Source: Sergeia podlipaevii
Taxonomy: Eukaryota > Euglenozoa > Kinetoplastea > Trypanosomatida > Trypanosomatidae
Length of the DNA: 64,000 bases
Assembly (NCBI GenBank): GCA_030849805.1
Contig: JASANZ010002262.1
Coordinates: 1 to 64,000 of the forward strand
Direction: 5' to 3'
The position numbers were made by a program, and so were the translations under genes. The notes under the pieces were generated by a model, which was not told the origin of the DNA, did not search any database, and saw only the letters and a list, made by a program, of their open reading frames with translations. Below are positions 1-9,532 of the stretch, one piece after another (the first letter of the stretch is position 1; each line of letters begins with the position of its first letter).

Positions 1-443
1 GGTGAAGTTGACCATGCTTGAAAAGCGAACTTGGCTGTAGGTAGCGAGAGCTAAATTACTTGAATACTATTTTTGGTGGTTATCTGCAGTGGGGTGAAGG
101 AAGAGGAGATATGTGGTCGATGTGCGGGGAATATATATTAAATTTGTGAGGAAAGCTGAAAAGATTGCGTGCGGCAGAAATGTGAGCCTAGTGTATTGTA
201 TGATATTTGTTAATGATGGTACTCCATCTGAGCATGCTACACAAGAGTATGTGAAAATAGTTTTCTCCGCCCAGTTGATATGTTTAAAGTGAGCGTTAGG
301 ATTAAGGTGGCTGAAAATGACGATGCGGTGGCTCTGCTCACATATATCGGGGATATCAGCAGTGCAGCATCGGACTCACTACCAGCACCACTGCCGCTTT
401 TTTGCTTAACCTCTGTCCTTTGAGTTGAAAGGGTGTAGGGAGT
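1..443. other. Intergenic, downstream of the IMP-like peptidase gene
   Basis: AT-rich sequence lying 3' of the first gene on the minus strand. I see no ATG-led frame with coding character, no repeat and no RNA gene here. Confidence 0.5.
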
Positions 444-1070
444 TCAATGTATACGACGAAAATGAGGCCAGATTTTGGCAACGACACGACCTCGCAAACA
501 CTCTACGGGCATTGCCCCACAGCGCCTAGAGTCGTAGCTGTCCTCCTTGTTGTCGCCTTCAAGCCACAGCCATATGGAGGGGTGTGCGACACGATCGAGG
601 CATGTGTCCCACTCTGGAGAGCGAGTCGGTTTGTCACGTTGAGCATACCATTCTTTCTCTATGTTGATTGGAGATGCTGACAAGGCGGTGTCACCCGCAG
701 GTTCATCGCCGTTTACATAGTACGCAGGCTGCACGTCATCAAAGTACTCCGCACCCCACTGATTAGCTACATCTGCATTAGAGGTCATTTTAACCACTCG
801 CTTGCAAACAGACAGCTCATCAGAGATCTTCATGACAACGACATCACCGGGATTGACAAGTGGACGGTAAAGCAGTTGCTTCATGTGCAAGAGGGAATAG
901 GGCACGAAAAGAATGTACTCATTAGGGAGCAATGTAGGGAGCATAGATACACCTTTCACCGCACAACTCAAGTCACAGTTCCATCCTATAAATATACCAA
1001 GCAAAACAAAAGGAATGTCTCCATAAGCTGATGCCCGCAGCCGCAGCCACTGCTCTCGAATCATTGCCAT
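444..1070 (-). CDS. Mitochondrial inner membrane protease-like (S26 signal peptidase family)
   Basis: A 208-aa protein of the S26 signal-peptidase family, closest in size and layout to the mitochondrial inner membrane proteases IMP1/IMP2, which trim sorting signals of proteins delivered to the intermembrane space. A hydrophobic segment (about residues 18-30) is followed by the nucleophile motif GVSMLPT with Ser42. Lys90 in the CKRVVKM segment fits the general base of the Ser/Lys dyad. A C-terminal GDN..DSR-type box (about 172-182) with RGRVVAKIWP follows, as in the family. The stretch between the Lys motif and that box is longer than in typical IMP subunits. The start is ATG; a second in-frame ATG lies two codons downstream. 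Known of the family: the Ser/Lys mechanism. Inferred: mitochondrial location and which IMP subunit it is. Confidence 0.82.
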   Translation of the reverse strand: MAMIREQWLRLRASAYGDIPFVLLGIFIGWNCDLSCAVKGVSMLPTLLPNEYILFVPYSLLHMKQLLYRPLVNPGDVVVMKISDELSVCKRVVKMTSNADVANQWGAEYFDDVQPAYYVNGDEPAGDTALSASPINIEKEWYAQRDKPTRSPEWDTCLDRVAHPSIWLWLEGDNKEDSYDSRRCGAMPVECLRGRVVAKIWPHFRRIH

Positions 1071-3171
1071 GAATATGTATCAGTGAAGTGTACCAGGAAA
1101 AAGAATGTGTGTACTTTGCCTGTTATCTAAAAGAAGGTTTCTTTCTTGTTTCCGCTTCAGATAACAAGAAATCAATGTACTCGCTATTCCACAAAACTAC
1201 GCCCTTTTCCACGTTCAATAGGAGAATGATAATAAAAAGAAGAGAGAAAAGGGGAAAAATCAAGTTTGTATCAACATTACATGTTCTCAAACTGGAACAA
1301 GAAAAAGGCTATCACAAGACAGCAAACTCCAGTTTGCACGCTGCGTTTTCTCAAACGTACCCTTTATATCTCAAGAACGAGAGACATCAGATCTTGTGAG
1401 AAGATAATAAATAAATGAGGTGAGTTGTGCGTGTGTTGCATGCGAAAACGATTGCACGTTAAGTGCGTTGCATATGTCACAATAGCAAATCTCTACTTTC
1501 ACATGTTGAAATCTGAAAGACTGTGTACCGCTACTGAGAAGAGAAAATTCACGCATTTTAGCATTTAAGTGAAGCATCAGTTGCTACTTTGGGGTTGCCG
1601 AGAGATGTGAGTCACTTCTGCACCGTAGCCATGCTATGCGCGCGTCGTGTCTCATCTGATAGGGACCCAAACAAACACCTCCTTCTCGCCTGTGCGTCCT
1701 ACTGGGCTCCTCCCGCATTGTAGAAGAGGTGCCAGGAGACCTTTGGGCAATGTATGACATATCATTGCGAAGACATGGCACAAGTGGGGGATGTCTGTAG
1801 CAGCCGACTCTGAAATCCCCTCGATCGTACCTGCTGTAGCTGCACTCCTGGTGGACTGTCTGGGACAATGTGCGGATTTCGTGAATCGCGGATGTAGTGC
1901 CAGCTATAAATGAAGAGGAAGTCTCTTTATCAACGAGGAGCTATGATCTAGTCTTGCTTTAATCCTGTCCTGAAGCATTCACAAGAATTCTATCATATTG
2001 TCCGCTACTCGTGTCTGATCTCCCGGTACACTTGTATCACGACTCGCTTGCGCTGCTCTGCACTACGGTGACATTTACCAGCACCGGTGCCCTAGTAACC
2101 GCTCCGCTGGTAGCGGTAGAGGCTGTAAGACATCGCTGCGACCCCTCACAGGCAACCCTGCGTTTCGGCTGGCGTGTGGAAAAAGAAGCACAGCCCATGC
2201 AACAAACGCAGAAAGAAGAAACCAGTGAAGAAAACGCACGCTCACTATGAGCATATGTACAAAAATGTAATTGTAGTACAATAAATAGATAAAAAAAGAT
2301 CAAGGATAACGGGGGGGGGGGGGAGCAAATGAACCAGCGAGACACTACGCACATAGTGTGAGAAGCAATCTTTGATTCTGCAAGTGAGCCCCTAGTAAAG
2401 CAATAAATAGAGAAAAAAAAATGACTACTTATTGTCCACTAATTTCCTCTTTTATTTTCCTCGCTTTGCACGATAAAAAAAGATATCAGCTTTAAGTTAA
2501 AGGAAAAAAAAGGGCCAAATCAATTGCCATGTTGTAACGCCTGGTTAGTCCTTTCCGATTTGTGCACAGACGCCTATGAATATCTTACAAGGTGCTTAGA
2601 GCAAGCGACGATGGCCCCGCTGATATGCTGAACGCCCACGCTATGTAACACCATAATGTGTCTGTCGTCCTGCTGATGGAACCTAAAAAAAAAAAAAAAA
2701 GAAGAAGGGGGGACGACACGAAAAAATGTAGATAGCAAAAAGAAAAAAATTCTAAATACAAGACAGGCACGCGTATTCTCGTCAAAAATCTTCTTCTTCA
2801 TTAAGAAAGAAAAAAAAGAGGAATGCAGCAAAGTAAAGCAAAATCAAGCACCTCGTGCCCATGTAGATATAGGAGCACTCCACTTCGTTTATGCCCTAAG
2901 TTTTACTTTTTTTTTTCTCTCTAAAAGATGACCTTTATCGGTCGTTCTCACTCATATAATGAGAAGAGTTTCCGTTCATCTTTCGTGAAACAAAAAGTTC
3001 GATATATCTATGAAGAAACAATTCGCTATCTCGCTCTCTTGCTTTCATTCTTTGCTGCTGCTGCTGTCCCTAGATCCCCTGTCCTGGAGACAAAATTCGA
3101 AGTGTGGGAAAAGCGGAGGCATTGCACTGTTTAACCACACATACAAAAAAAAAAAAATCAGCGCAGCATCA
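1071..3171. other. Long (2.1 kb) intergenic region with a GC-richer island
   Basis: This is the longest gap in the window. It contains a run of 13 G (2311-2323), A-runs near 2684-2700 and 3146-3157, and a GC-richer island at about 1580-2230 with short minus-strand frames (1584-1868; 2037-2354) that match nothing I recognise. At about 2130 a 13-codon minus-strand ATG frame (starting MSYSLYRYQRSGY) follows a good pyrimidine tract, ends in TAG, and then stays open for 28 more codons. I read the island as a possible gene relic or non-coding transcript, not a gene. Confidence 0.35.
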
Positions 3172-4575
3172 TCATATCAGAGACTTACGGAAGCCTGGAA
3201 CACTGCGAAGCCATGCATTGTCGCCATACTTAGCGAGGGATGCGGCATCGGGCTTGATGAGACCACGGCAACACTTGGTGCCACATAGACATTCAAATGG
3301 CTTCATCGTGCCATCACAGAAAGTGGCATAATCCATGGTTATATCCTCCCCCTTCGCAATATCGCGTGCGGCGATGACGTTTAATGAGTGCGGGGCAGCG
3401 AACACGCAGTTGGGATCGCACGAGTGGTTGATAGGCCGCCACCGCCTGGGATCCTTCTCCCAAATAGCATACGTGTGCCCCTCAGTGTCTAGAGGCCAAG
3501 CGTACTCGGTAAACATCTTGCGCATATCGGCATCCCAATGCTTCTCCACATGCGGTCGTGTCACCACAGCGAAGCTGCGGCATTCATCTGCGAAGACGAG
3601 CTCCCCCTTCGCCACGTTGCGTAACGCGCACAGATGAAACCCTAGTCTAGAATCGTCCCCACGCAGCCGGACCCCAAAGCAAGGATCTGGGTGAGCATTC
3701 TGTGCCTCAGTAAGCATTCCAATAATTGTTTGTGTGGCGCTCTCAGAGGAGCCGCACAGCCGTACCAAGTCAGAAACGCTTGTCTCTAGTGAGACGTCCA
3801 CGAGCTTCCAACCACTGGGAGAATCAGAGGCTGCCATGAAGGATACACGAGCCAGCCCGCAGCCATTCAGGACATGCTTAGCAAAAGCCTTCCCCCAATC
3901 AGCCCACTGACCTTCAGCACGCAGCTCTGGTATCGACAGAGCAGCCAGGCCTGTACTGCCCACGACCAACATCTCGACCACCTCTGCGCTAGCCGGAGCT
4001 TCTGGTACCTCCCACACAACCAGCCGCCCATGTGTAGCGAGCATGGTCTCAATCTGACTACGAGCCTCACTGGCCTCCGCACCACTTTTGATGATGCCAG
4101 AGTGTAAACCCAGTAAAGGGGACGTGCTCCGTACTTGCAGTGGCGGCTTCAAAGCTGCAGCGCCACTAGCCGCATCCATAGCTGAGTTAACAATAGAGAA
4201 GGCAGGCATGGGCATCCCAGCGTATACTGTCATCATGAAGAGCACATCTAGTGAGTATTCGAGAGTGGCTGCGCGACAGCCCGTGTATGGAACATCGATA
4301 TGACTAAGGAGAGCCGCGGCTGCGGCTGCGCCGACACCACATTCGGCTTGGCAGGCGTCCTCTTCCTTTGCGCAGCAGAGGTTGAGCACGATGGCGTATC
4401 TGTTGGATCCAGTGGCAGCAGCCGCAACGGTGCAGACCGCAGCGCGAAGTTGGTTGTAGTTGCCAACAAAAAACATCTCACAAGCAAAGGGTATGCGCTG
4501 TAGAGTGTCCTGGAGCAAATGGTGATCGCTGGGACAATCAAACAGTACTGCAACACGCGGCTTGGTTTCGGGCAT
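3172..4575 (-). CDS. SET-domain protein with degenerate D-Ala-D-Ala-ligase-like (ATP-grasp) N-terminus
   Basis: A 467-aa protein; the start was moved to the ATG at 4575 (MPETKPRVAV) because the upstream in-frame extension is AT-rich leader. Residues 7-130 resemble the N-terminal part of D-alanine-D-alanine ligase: a Rossmann-like strand, IVLNLC, a small-residue helix, VPYTGC (95-100) and AGMPMPAF. The ligase lysine expected after PYTG (in 'dK...K') is absent, so ligase activity is doubtful. Residues about 311-437 are a SET methyltransferase domain with the hallmark NHSCDPNC (383-390), GEDITMDY, and a post-SET cysteine cluster (FECLCGTKCC, about 427-436). SET proteins transfer methyl groups from S-adenosylmethionine to lysine; the substrate here is unknown. 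The SET assignment is firm; the ATP-grasp-like part rests on motif similarity only. Confidence 0.8.
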   Translation of the reverse strand: MPETKPRVAVLFDCPSDHHLLQDTLQRIPFACEMFFVGNYNQLRAAVCTVAAAATGSNRYAIVLNLCCAKEEDACQAECGVGAAAAAALLSHIDVPYTGCRAATLEYSLDVLFMMTVYAGMPMPAFSIVNSAMDAASGAAALKPPLQVRSTSPLLGLHSGIIKSGAEASEARSQIETMLATHGRLVVWEVPEAPASAEVVEMLVVGSTGLAALSIPELRAEGQWADWGKAFAKHVLNGCGLARVSFMAASDSPSGWKLVDVSLETSVSDLVRLCGSSESATQTIIGMLTEAQNAHPDPCFGVRLRGDDSRLGFHLCALRNVAKGELVFADECRSFAVVTRPHVEKHWDADMRKMFTEYAWPLDTEGHTYAIWEKDPRRWRPINHSCDPNCVFAAPHSLNVIAARDIAKGEDITMDYATFCDGTMKPFECLCGTKCCRGLIKPDAASLAKYGDNAWLRSVPGFRKSLI

Positions 4576-5375
4576 GATGCACGGGTTCCACAACGAGGAT
4601 ATATATATATGAGCGTAGATGTGTACTCCTGTGCGTCTTATGTAGCGAGGTAGCTCACACTCCAAAAAAAAAACTGCGGAGGCCTTTCTCTTTCCTTCTT
4701 TTGTTTTTATTGTTAATATCCGGCAGACAGTCGTCAGAACAAAATTGATCACAGATGGAATTTACGAAAAGAAAGAAAAAAGAGGTGAAGAAGGAGAGGA
4801 ATGAGAATTTTTTGATGTGCATGTGGCTTTGGTAAAACAGAGATAGTCACAAGTAAACCAAAAAAAAAAAAAAGACTCCACGAGTGATCCGTGTACTCAC
4901 ACTGAGGCGGCACTTCAAAAGAGGAGGTTTGGGAAAAGGATAAAGGGATTCCATGTTGTCTTTTTTTAATGTATGCCAAAACCAGCTGACATGTTCCATG
5001 AAGAATTCCACAATAAGGTTTGCGAGAATCAAGAGCCAAAAGCAACATCCCCCGTGTGCCAGAGCAGTAAGCACGCTACTTCCTTTTTTTTTGAATGGTG
5101 AGAACTCATGGCACAAACAGTTATAGATGTACAGTGATGTATGGCGCCGTATATATATGCAGAACCCGCCAGGTGCAATTGCTGCTACAGATATTCTGTC
5201 ACTATTCTCTCTCTTCTGTAACTGCAGAGAAGTACGGAAGATTGACCATCACAGCTCCTCTACTTTCCATTAGCTTCAAGAACTCGCACAGATTAGTTAG
5301 TGGACACCTTCTTGAAAAAAAAAAAGATATAGCTCACGCTATACAGACAGCACATATTGAAATCGTCCTCAAGTA
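4576..5375. other. Intergenic between SET protein and DPMS
   Basis: AT-rich, with A-runs at about 4664-4672, 4860-4873 and 5318-5327 (pyrimidine tracts on the coding strand) and a short TA repeat near 4601-4610. Two overlapping minus-strand frames (4749-5048, 4847-5116) run through the pyrimidine tracts and have no coding character. Confidence 0.5.
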
Positions 5376-6173
5376 TCAATTCAAAATGACTCCGAAAATG
5401 AAACACAGAACGTACAAGGCAAAAAAAGCGATGCACATCAGCACTACATAAAACATGGGACCAAAGGTGTAGTAGTATAACGCGTGAAGGTGCTGGAGGT
5501 AGTAGAGGATAACCTTTCCCGTCAGCTTTGATTCCCCGCAGGTGCGAGTAGCAAAGTTGAAGCTCACTTCCTTGAACGCACGAATGTGGCACTTGACAAA
5601 GAGTTCCAATGCTATTTTGTATCCAATGGGATTGACGTCCTTAAGGCCGCGCTGGTACGGACCACTGCGAATGCCAAAAAAACCAGACATGGGATCGGAG
5701 AGAGAACTCAAAGGACGCGCTAAGAGCCGCGCACCCCATGATATAATGCGCCGATGAACTGGCCAGTTCTTGTCTACCTCCACGCCAGCACCGTATCGAG
5801 TTCCACACACAAACTCGTTGTCGCCAGACTCCAGTGCACGGAACATGGCTGGCACAGCCTCCGGGGGATGCTGCAGATCTGCGTCCATCACCAGCTTCAT
5901 ATCTCCAGAGGAGATGTTCAGTCCGTACAGTACCGCGCTGCTAAGCCCCCGTTCCTTTGTGCGCACATAAATACACACGTTGTACCCCTCGCCACACAGT
6001 CCCTCCACTACCTCAACAGAACCATCACATGAGTTGTCATCCACAAGGACAAGCTCAACTTGGCGAGTATCAAATCCGTCCTGCTGTAGTGCCGCAAACA
6101 CACGGCGAGTGAGAGGCTCAAGATTGCCACGCTCTTTATATGCGGGAACCACGATAGAGTATCGAATAGACAT
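5376..6173 (-). CDS. DPM1: Dolichol-phosphate mannosyltransferase
   Basis: A 265-aa family-2 glycosyltransferase that makes dolichol-phosphate-mannose from GDP-mannose and dolichyl phosphate. This is the mannose donor for GPI anchors and N-glycans in the ER lumen. It begins directly in the catalytic domain (YSIVVPAYKERGNL). LVDDNSCDGS (Asp45/46) and VMDADLQHPPE (Asp97, Asp99: the metal-binding DxD) follow, then CGTRYG and SDPMSGFFGI. A hydrophobic C-terminal segment (about 237-262) would anchor it in the ER membrane, as in the single-chain yeast/trypanosome type; the human catalytic subunit lacks the anchor. Length fits that type. The start ATG is the first codon of the domain. Confidence 0.93.
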   Translation of the reverse strand: MSIRYSIVVPAYKERGNLEPLTRRVFAALQQDGFDTRQVELVLVDDNSCDGSVEVVEGLCGEGYNVCIYVRTKERGLSSAVLYGLNISSGDMKLVMDADLQHPPEAVPAMFRALESGDNEFVCGTRYGAGVEVDKNWPVHRRIISWGARLLARPLSSLSDPMSGFFGIRSGPYQRGLKDVNPIGYKIALELFVKCHIRAFKEVSFNFATRTCGESKLTGKVILYYLQHLHALYYYTFGPMFYVVLMCIAFFALYVLCFIFGVILN

Positions 6174-6726
6174 AATACTTGGCTTCTCTTAAAGATAAAC
6201 GAGTAATAAATGTCTGCGCAATATCAGTTGATGAATAGGTCTGCACAATAGTGGTAGATAACACGCCTCTTTTTGTGTTTTCGTGCGTTTGTCAGTAAAT
6301 TGTTGAAGATTTTTACAAAAAAAAAAGAGCATTAAAACGAATGGAAAAAGAAAGGACGAGAGTCATCAAGGTAAAAAGTATGCATGCAGGGAAAGGTAAC
6401 AGAAACATCGATAGGAAAAGAGAAAAGAAAAGCTCTGCTTCCAAAGCATCACTGACTACACAGTGCAAAATGTTAAATGTAACCCAAGATAATGTGTAAT
6501 AATGTCACGGCAGAATTCAAAAACAATAATAATTGCTCTCTTGAAGCTTCTTGTACACTCCATATACCCGCTTTTTGTTTTTGCTTTTTTACAACGACAA
6601 CAACACCACTGAGTAGCCGATACGAACAAAAAAAAGGAGTGATAAATAAAGCGATATAAGATGAACGTGAAGCATACGACGCTAGCGCCGCACTACACAA
6701 CGTTACTTGTTGCTGTTTGTTGACGC
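6174..6726. other. Intergenic between DPMS and FKBP12
   Basis: AT-rich, with an A-run at about 6318-6327 that gives a pyrimidine tract on the coding strand upstream of DPMS. The open frame 6473-6730 runs back into the FKBP stop region and shows no coding character. Confidence 0.5.
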
Positions 6727-7056
6727 TCACGACACTTTGAGCAGCTCAATCTCAAAGATGAGGGAAGCATTGGGCGGGATGCCCCAGGCAGGAAACCCGG
6801 AGGCACCATATGCATAGTCACCAGTCATGAGCAACTCCGCGGTCTCCCCAACCTGCATCTGCATAACTCCCTCATCCCACCCCTTGATTACTTGCCCAAT
6901 ACCGGCATTGAAAGAGAAGGGCTTGTTGTCATCATGCGTAGACCAGAACTTCTTCTTACCGTCCGCTAGGTAGCCGGTGCAATGCACGGTCACAGTGCTG
7001 CCTGGTTTGGGAGTTACACCGCTGCCAGTCTTCTTCACCGTGCGTGTAACGCCCAT
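6727..7056 (-). CDS. FKBP12: FKBP12-type peptidyl-prolyl cis-trans isomerase
   Basis: A 109-aa single-domain FKBP, a peptidyl-prolyl isomerase and the FK506/rapamycin-binding fold. Visible family features are VTVHCTGYL, KPFSFNAGIGQVIKGWDEGVMQM (broken here: FSFN, then VIKGWDEGV), and YAYGASGFPAWGIPPNASLIFEIELL. These include the IKGW tryptophan of the pocket floor and the Y-G...IPPNA flap. The start was moved to the ATG at 7056 (MGVTRTVKKTG), which gives the standard FKBP12 length; the upstream frame reads through pyrimidine tracts. No signal peptide is seen, so it is probably cytosolic. A short insertion (KKKFWSTHDDNK) replaces the usual FDSS-type loop. Confidence 0.93.
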   Translation of the reverse strand: MGVTRTVKKTGSGVTPKPGSTVTVHCTGYLADGKKKFWSTHDDNKPFSFNAGIGQVIKGWDEGVMQMQVGETAELLMTGDYAYGASGFPAWGIPPNASLIFEIELLKVS

Positions 7057-7587
7057 AATCAAACGCGATCGAGAGAAAATTGTGAAGGGTTCTTTTGTGT
7101 GTGTGTGTTGAAACTGTTTTGTGCGCAAGCCAAGGGATGTGTACCAAATATTTTTTTTTTTTGGATTTAGCCAATGTGTTGTAATACACAGAATAAAATA
7201 AAAAGTGAGCAGTTTAGCAAAAAAAAAAAAAAAAAAAGGAACAATGGGTAAGCAATGATGGCGTATATAAAGAGAGAGAGAGAGAGAGAGAGAAGATAAG
7301 AACAAATGTAAGGCAGCAGTCCAAAAAGCCTCACCGGTAAAAAGAAAAAAGAATTAGGTAAGCCCGTGTTCATTGTGAGGGGGGGAGGGGGGCAAAAGAG
7401 CACAGTAGATTTCCTCATAGAGACACTCGCGCTAATGTATGCAATATGCATCATATTTATGCATTGTGAGCGATTGTGTTGTTGTTGCTGTTGTTTCGAT
7501 CTAAGTGGCCTTCTGTCCAGACACGCAACAGCAGCAGCAGCAAAAAAAAGGATCTAAAAATGTACAAATTAAAAAAAAAAAAAGAAG
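7057..7587. other. Intergenic between FKBP12 and coiled-coil protein
   Basis: Contains an A-run (about 7219-7237), a GA microsatellite (7271-7293), a G-rich patch (7377-7393) and a short GCA repeat near 7531. These give pyrimidine tracts on the minus strand suited to trans-splicing of FKBP12. No gene is seen. Confidence 0.55.
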
Positions 7588-8331
7588 CTATCGTAGCTGA
7601 CTGCGCAGACGCTCCTTAAGACTCTCAAGCTCAACCTCCAACTTGCGGTTGCGCACCTGCATCTTCTGCGTCCTGCCTTCTTCTTGTAGGAGTTGCTTGC
7701 GCAGCTCCTCGTTCTTCTGGGAGGACAACGCCGACTGCCGCCGTGCCTCCGCAATGACCGCGTCTACCTTTTGGCGACCCTCCGCAACTGAATTCTTAAG
7801 AGACCCGCATTCCTCCATCTTTTTCTCCATTCTCTGCTCAAGAGAACGCTTTTCTGCCTCGAGTGTCGTTACTCTGTCCATAAGGGAGGTAGAGCCAGTG
7901 ACGCTATGTGTGCCACCGCCGTTCTGAATGGCAGCCAGCAGTAAAATTGTATCGCGATATGAGCACGAAAACGCTGGAGTAAGATGAGGAACAATGCGCC
8001 TCAGTTCATACTGCGCTTCATCATCTCTGCTGCCAGTAAAAGATGCAGCCTCATCGACCTCCTTGTGCGGAGACGACACATGTGTGCCGTGGAAAGTAGC
8101 AGGGTCAGCAGCATCACTCGACTTGCGCAAGTTGCGCGATCGCGACCGTCGTCGTGAGCCGGCGTCAGTGCCATGCCCGCCGCTACCACATGCGAGGTGC
8201 TCCTTCAACTCAGCAAAGTCAGACTGTAACTGCTGCAGTCTTTGTGCTTGAAGCTCCATGGCAGTGGCTGGGATGCGGTCAGTCACTGGCACATCTGGAA
8301 GGTCATCATACTCGTCGTCGCTGAAAAGCAT
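7588..8331 (-). CDS. Coiled-coil protein of unknown function
   Basis: A 247-aa protein I do not recognise. The N-terminus is acidic (LFSDDEYDDLPDVP). A Ser/Arg-rich stretch (SRRRSRSRN) follows at about residues 60-70, and the last 90 residues are heptad-rich coiled coil (from about 157, ending in SLKERLRSQLR). The start was moved to the ATG at 8331; the upstream extension (FQKKKKKE) comes from an A/T homopolymer. No membrane segment or enzyme motif is seen. It could be a structural or scaffold protein, but this is only inference from the coiled coil. Confidence 0.7.
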   Translation of the reverse strand: MLFSDDEYDDLPDVPVTDRIPATAMELQAQRLQQLQSDFAELKEHLACGSGGHGTDAGSRRRSRSRNLRKSSDAADPATFHGTHVSSPHKEVDEAASFTGSRDDEAQYELRRIVPHLTPAFSCSYRDTILLLAAIQNGGGTHSVTGSTSLMDRVTTLEAEKRSLEQRMEKKMEECGSLKNSVAEGRQKVDAVIAEARRQSALSSQKNEELRKQLLQEEGRTQKMQVRNRKLEVELESLKERLRSQLR

Positions 8332-9532
8332 TCCACTCGGTAAACGCACACAAAGAATAGTCTCTTTTTTTTTCTTTTTTTGAAAAAGGGGCAGATTGTG
8401 AAAGCGCAACTAGTATCTAAGTCACTGCTGCAAGGAGTCGCTGAATCCGCTATATAAATTATAAATGCGACAACAAATAAGCAAGTCGGTTGTCCTTGCT
8501 AGTAACCAAGAGCTGGGCAGCAGTGCAATAATGATAATAATAATAATAATAAGCCACTGAAGAGTTAATGCATAAAGCCTCACACTCAGATCTACAAAAA
8601 GGCGTGTCACGTCCTACTGTACCATTTATGCCGAATAGAACAACAACAACGAAAAAAAAAAGGGAGACGATGAAAGCAAGAAACTAGATTTTTACATGCA
8701 TGTGTGTACTGACAACTGCAAAAGCGAAATTAGAGTTCAAACACATATCATCAAATAGCTAAACCCTCCCCTTCCCCCCCCCCACACACACAAAAAAAAA
8801 AAAAGTGCGTGCGGCCTTCACAAAGAGAAAGTAAGTAAGACCACATCCAAGTCAGTGATGAAGCCCTGTGTACGCATTTCCCTCTTCCTTCTTCTTCTGT
8901 GGGTATGTGCTGTCATCACTGGCTGTAACGGCAGTGGTTGCTATCGGTTTTTTTTTTTTTATGATGATGATGATAATCCTTACTTAACACTGCATTAACG
9001 AGCAGTGGCCCCAATTTCCCCTCTCAGCACCACTGAGTTTATCACCCACTTCCCTTTCATACTTGTTTTACGCTGCGCTTCTTCCTTGCTTCCTTTTTAA
9101 AAAAAAATATATATATATAATGATTGGTGTGTCTCGCTTATGACAATTTCCAACTGTGGTGGTGGCCACGCCACCCTCCACATCCTGACTCACAACCACT
9201 AACAAAAAACGTTTTACGCAAAGGTACGCCCCACATACGCACACTCACACTGATTAATAATATAAACACAGAAAAAAAGAGAGAATCACCCCTTGGCAAA
9301 CTGCGTGTGTGGATATGTGTGCCTTCGCTAATTTGGCATGCCGAATAGTAGCATTTCTTTTCTCTCTCTCTTCGAAGAAAGAAAAAAAAAAAAGAAGTCT
9401 CCTCCATCAGAGAAGACAGCATACGGCAAGCAAAGTGTGCCAATCTCCGCCTCTGTCCGCCATCGCATGCAAAGAGCATAAGAGACACTAGAAAAGGGAA
9501 TACAAAAATACGGTGTATGTGTCAGCACAAGT
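8332..9532. other. 1.2-kb intergenic region with microsatellites
   Basis: Holds a TAA repeat (about 8531-8551), a C-run followed by CA and A-runs (8768-8804), an ATG/ATA repeat (8961-8974) and an AT repeat (9108-9119). The part at 8840-9080 is less AT-biased and has short minus-strand frames of about 20 codons, none convincing. Confidence 0.45.
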
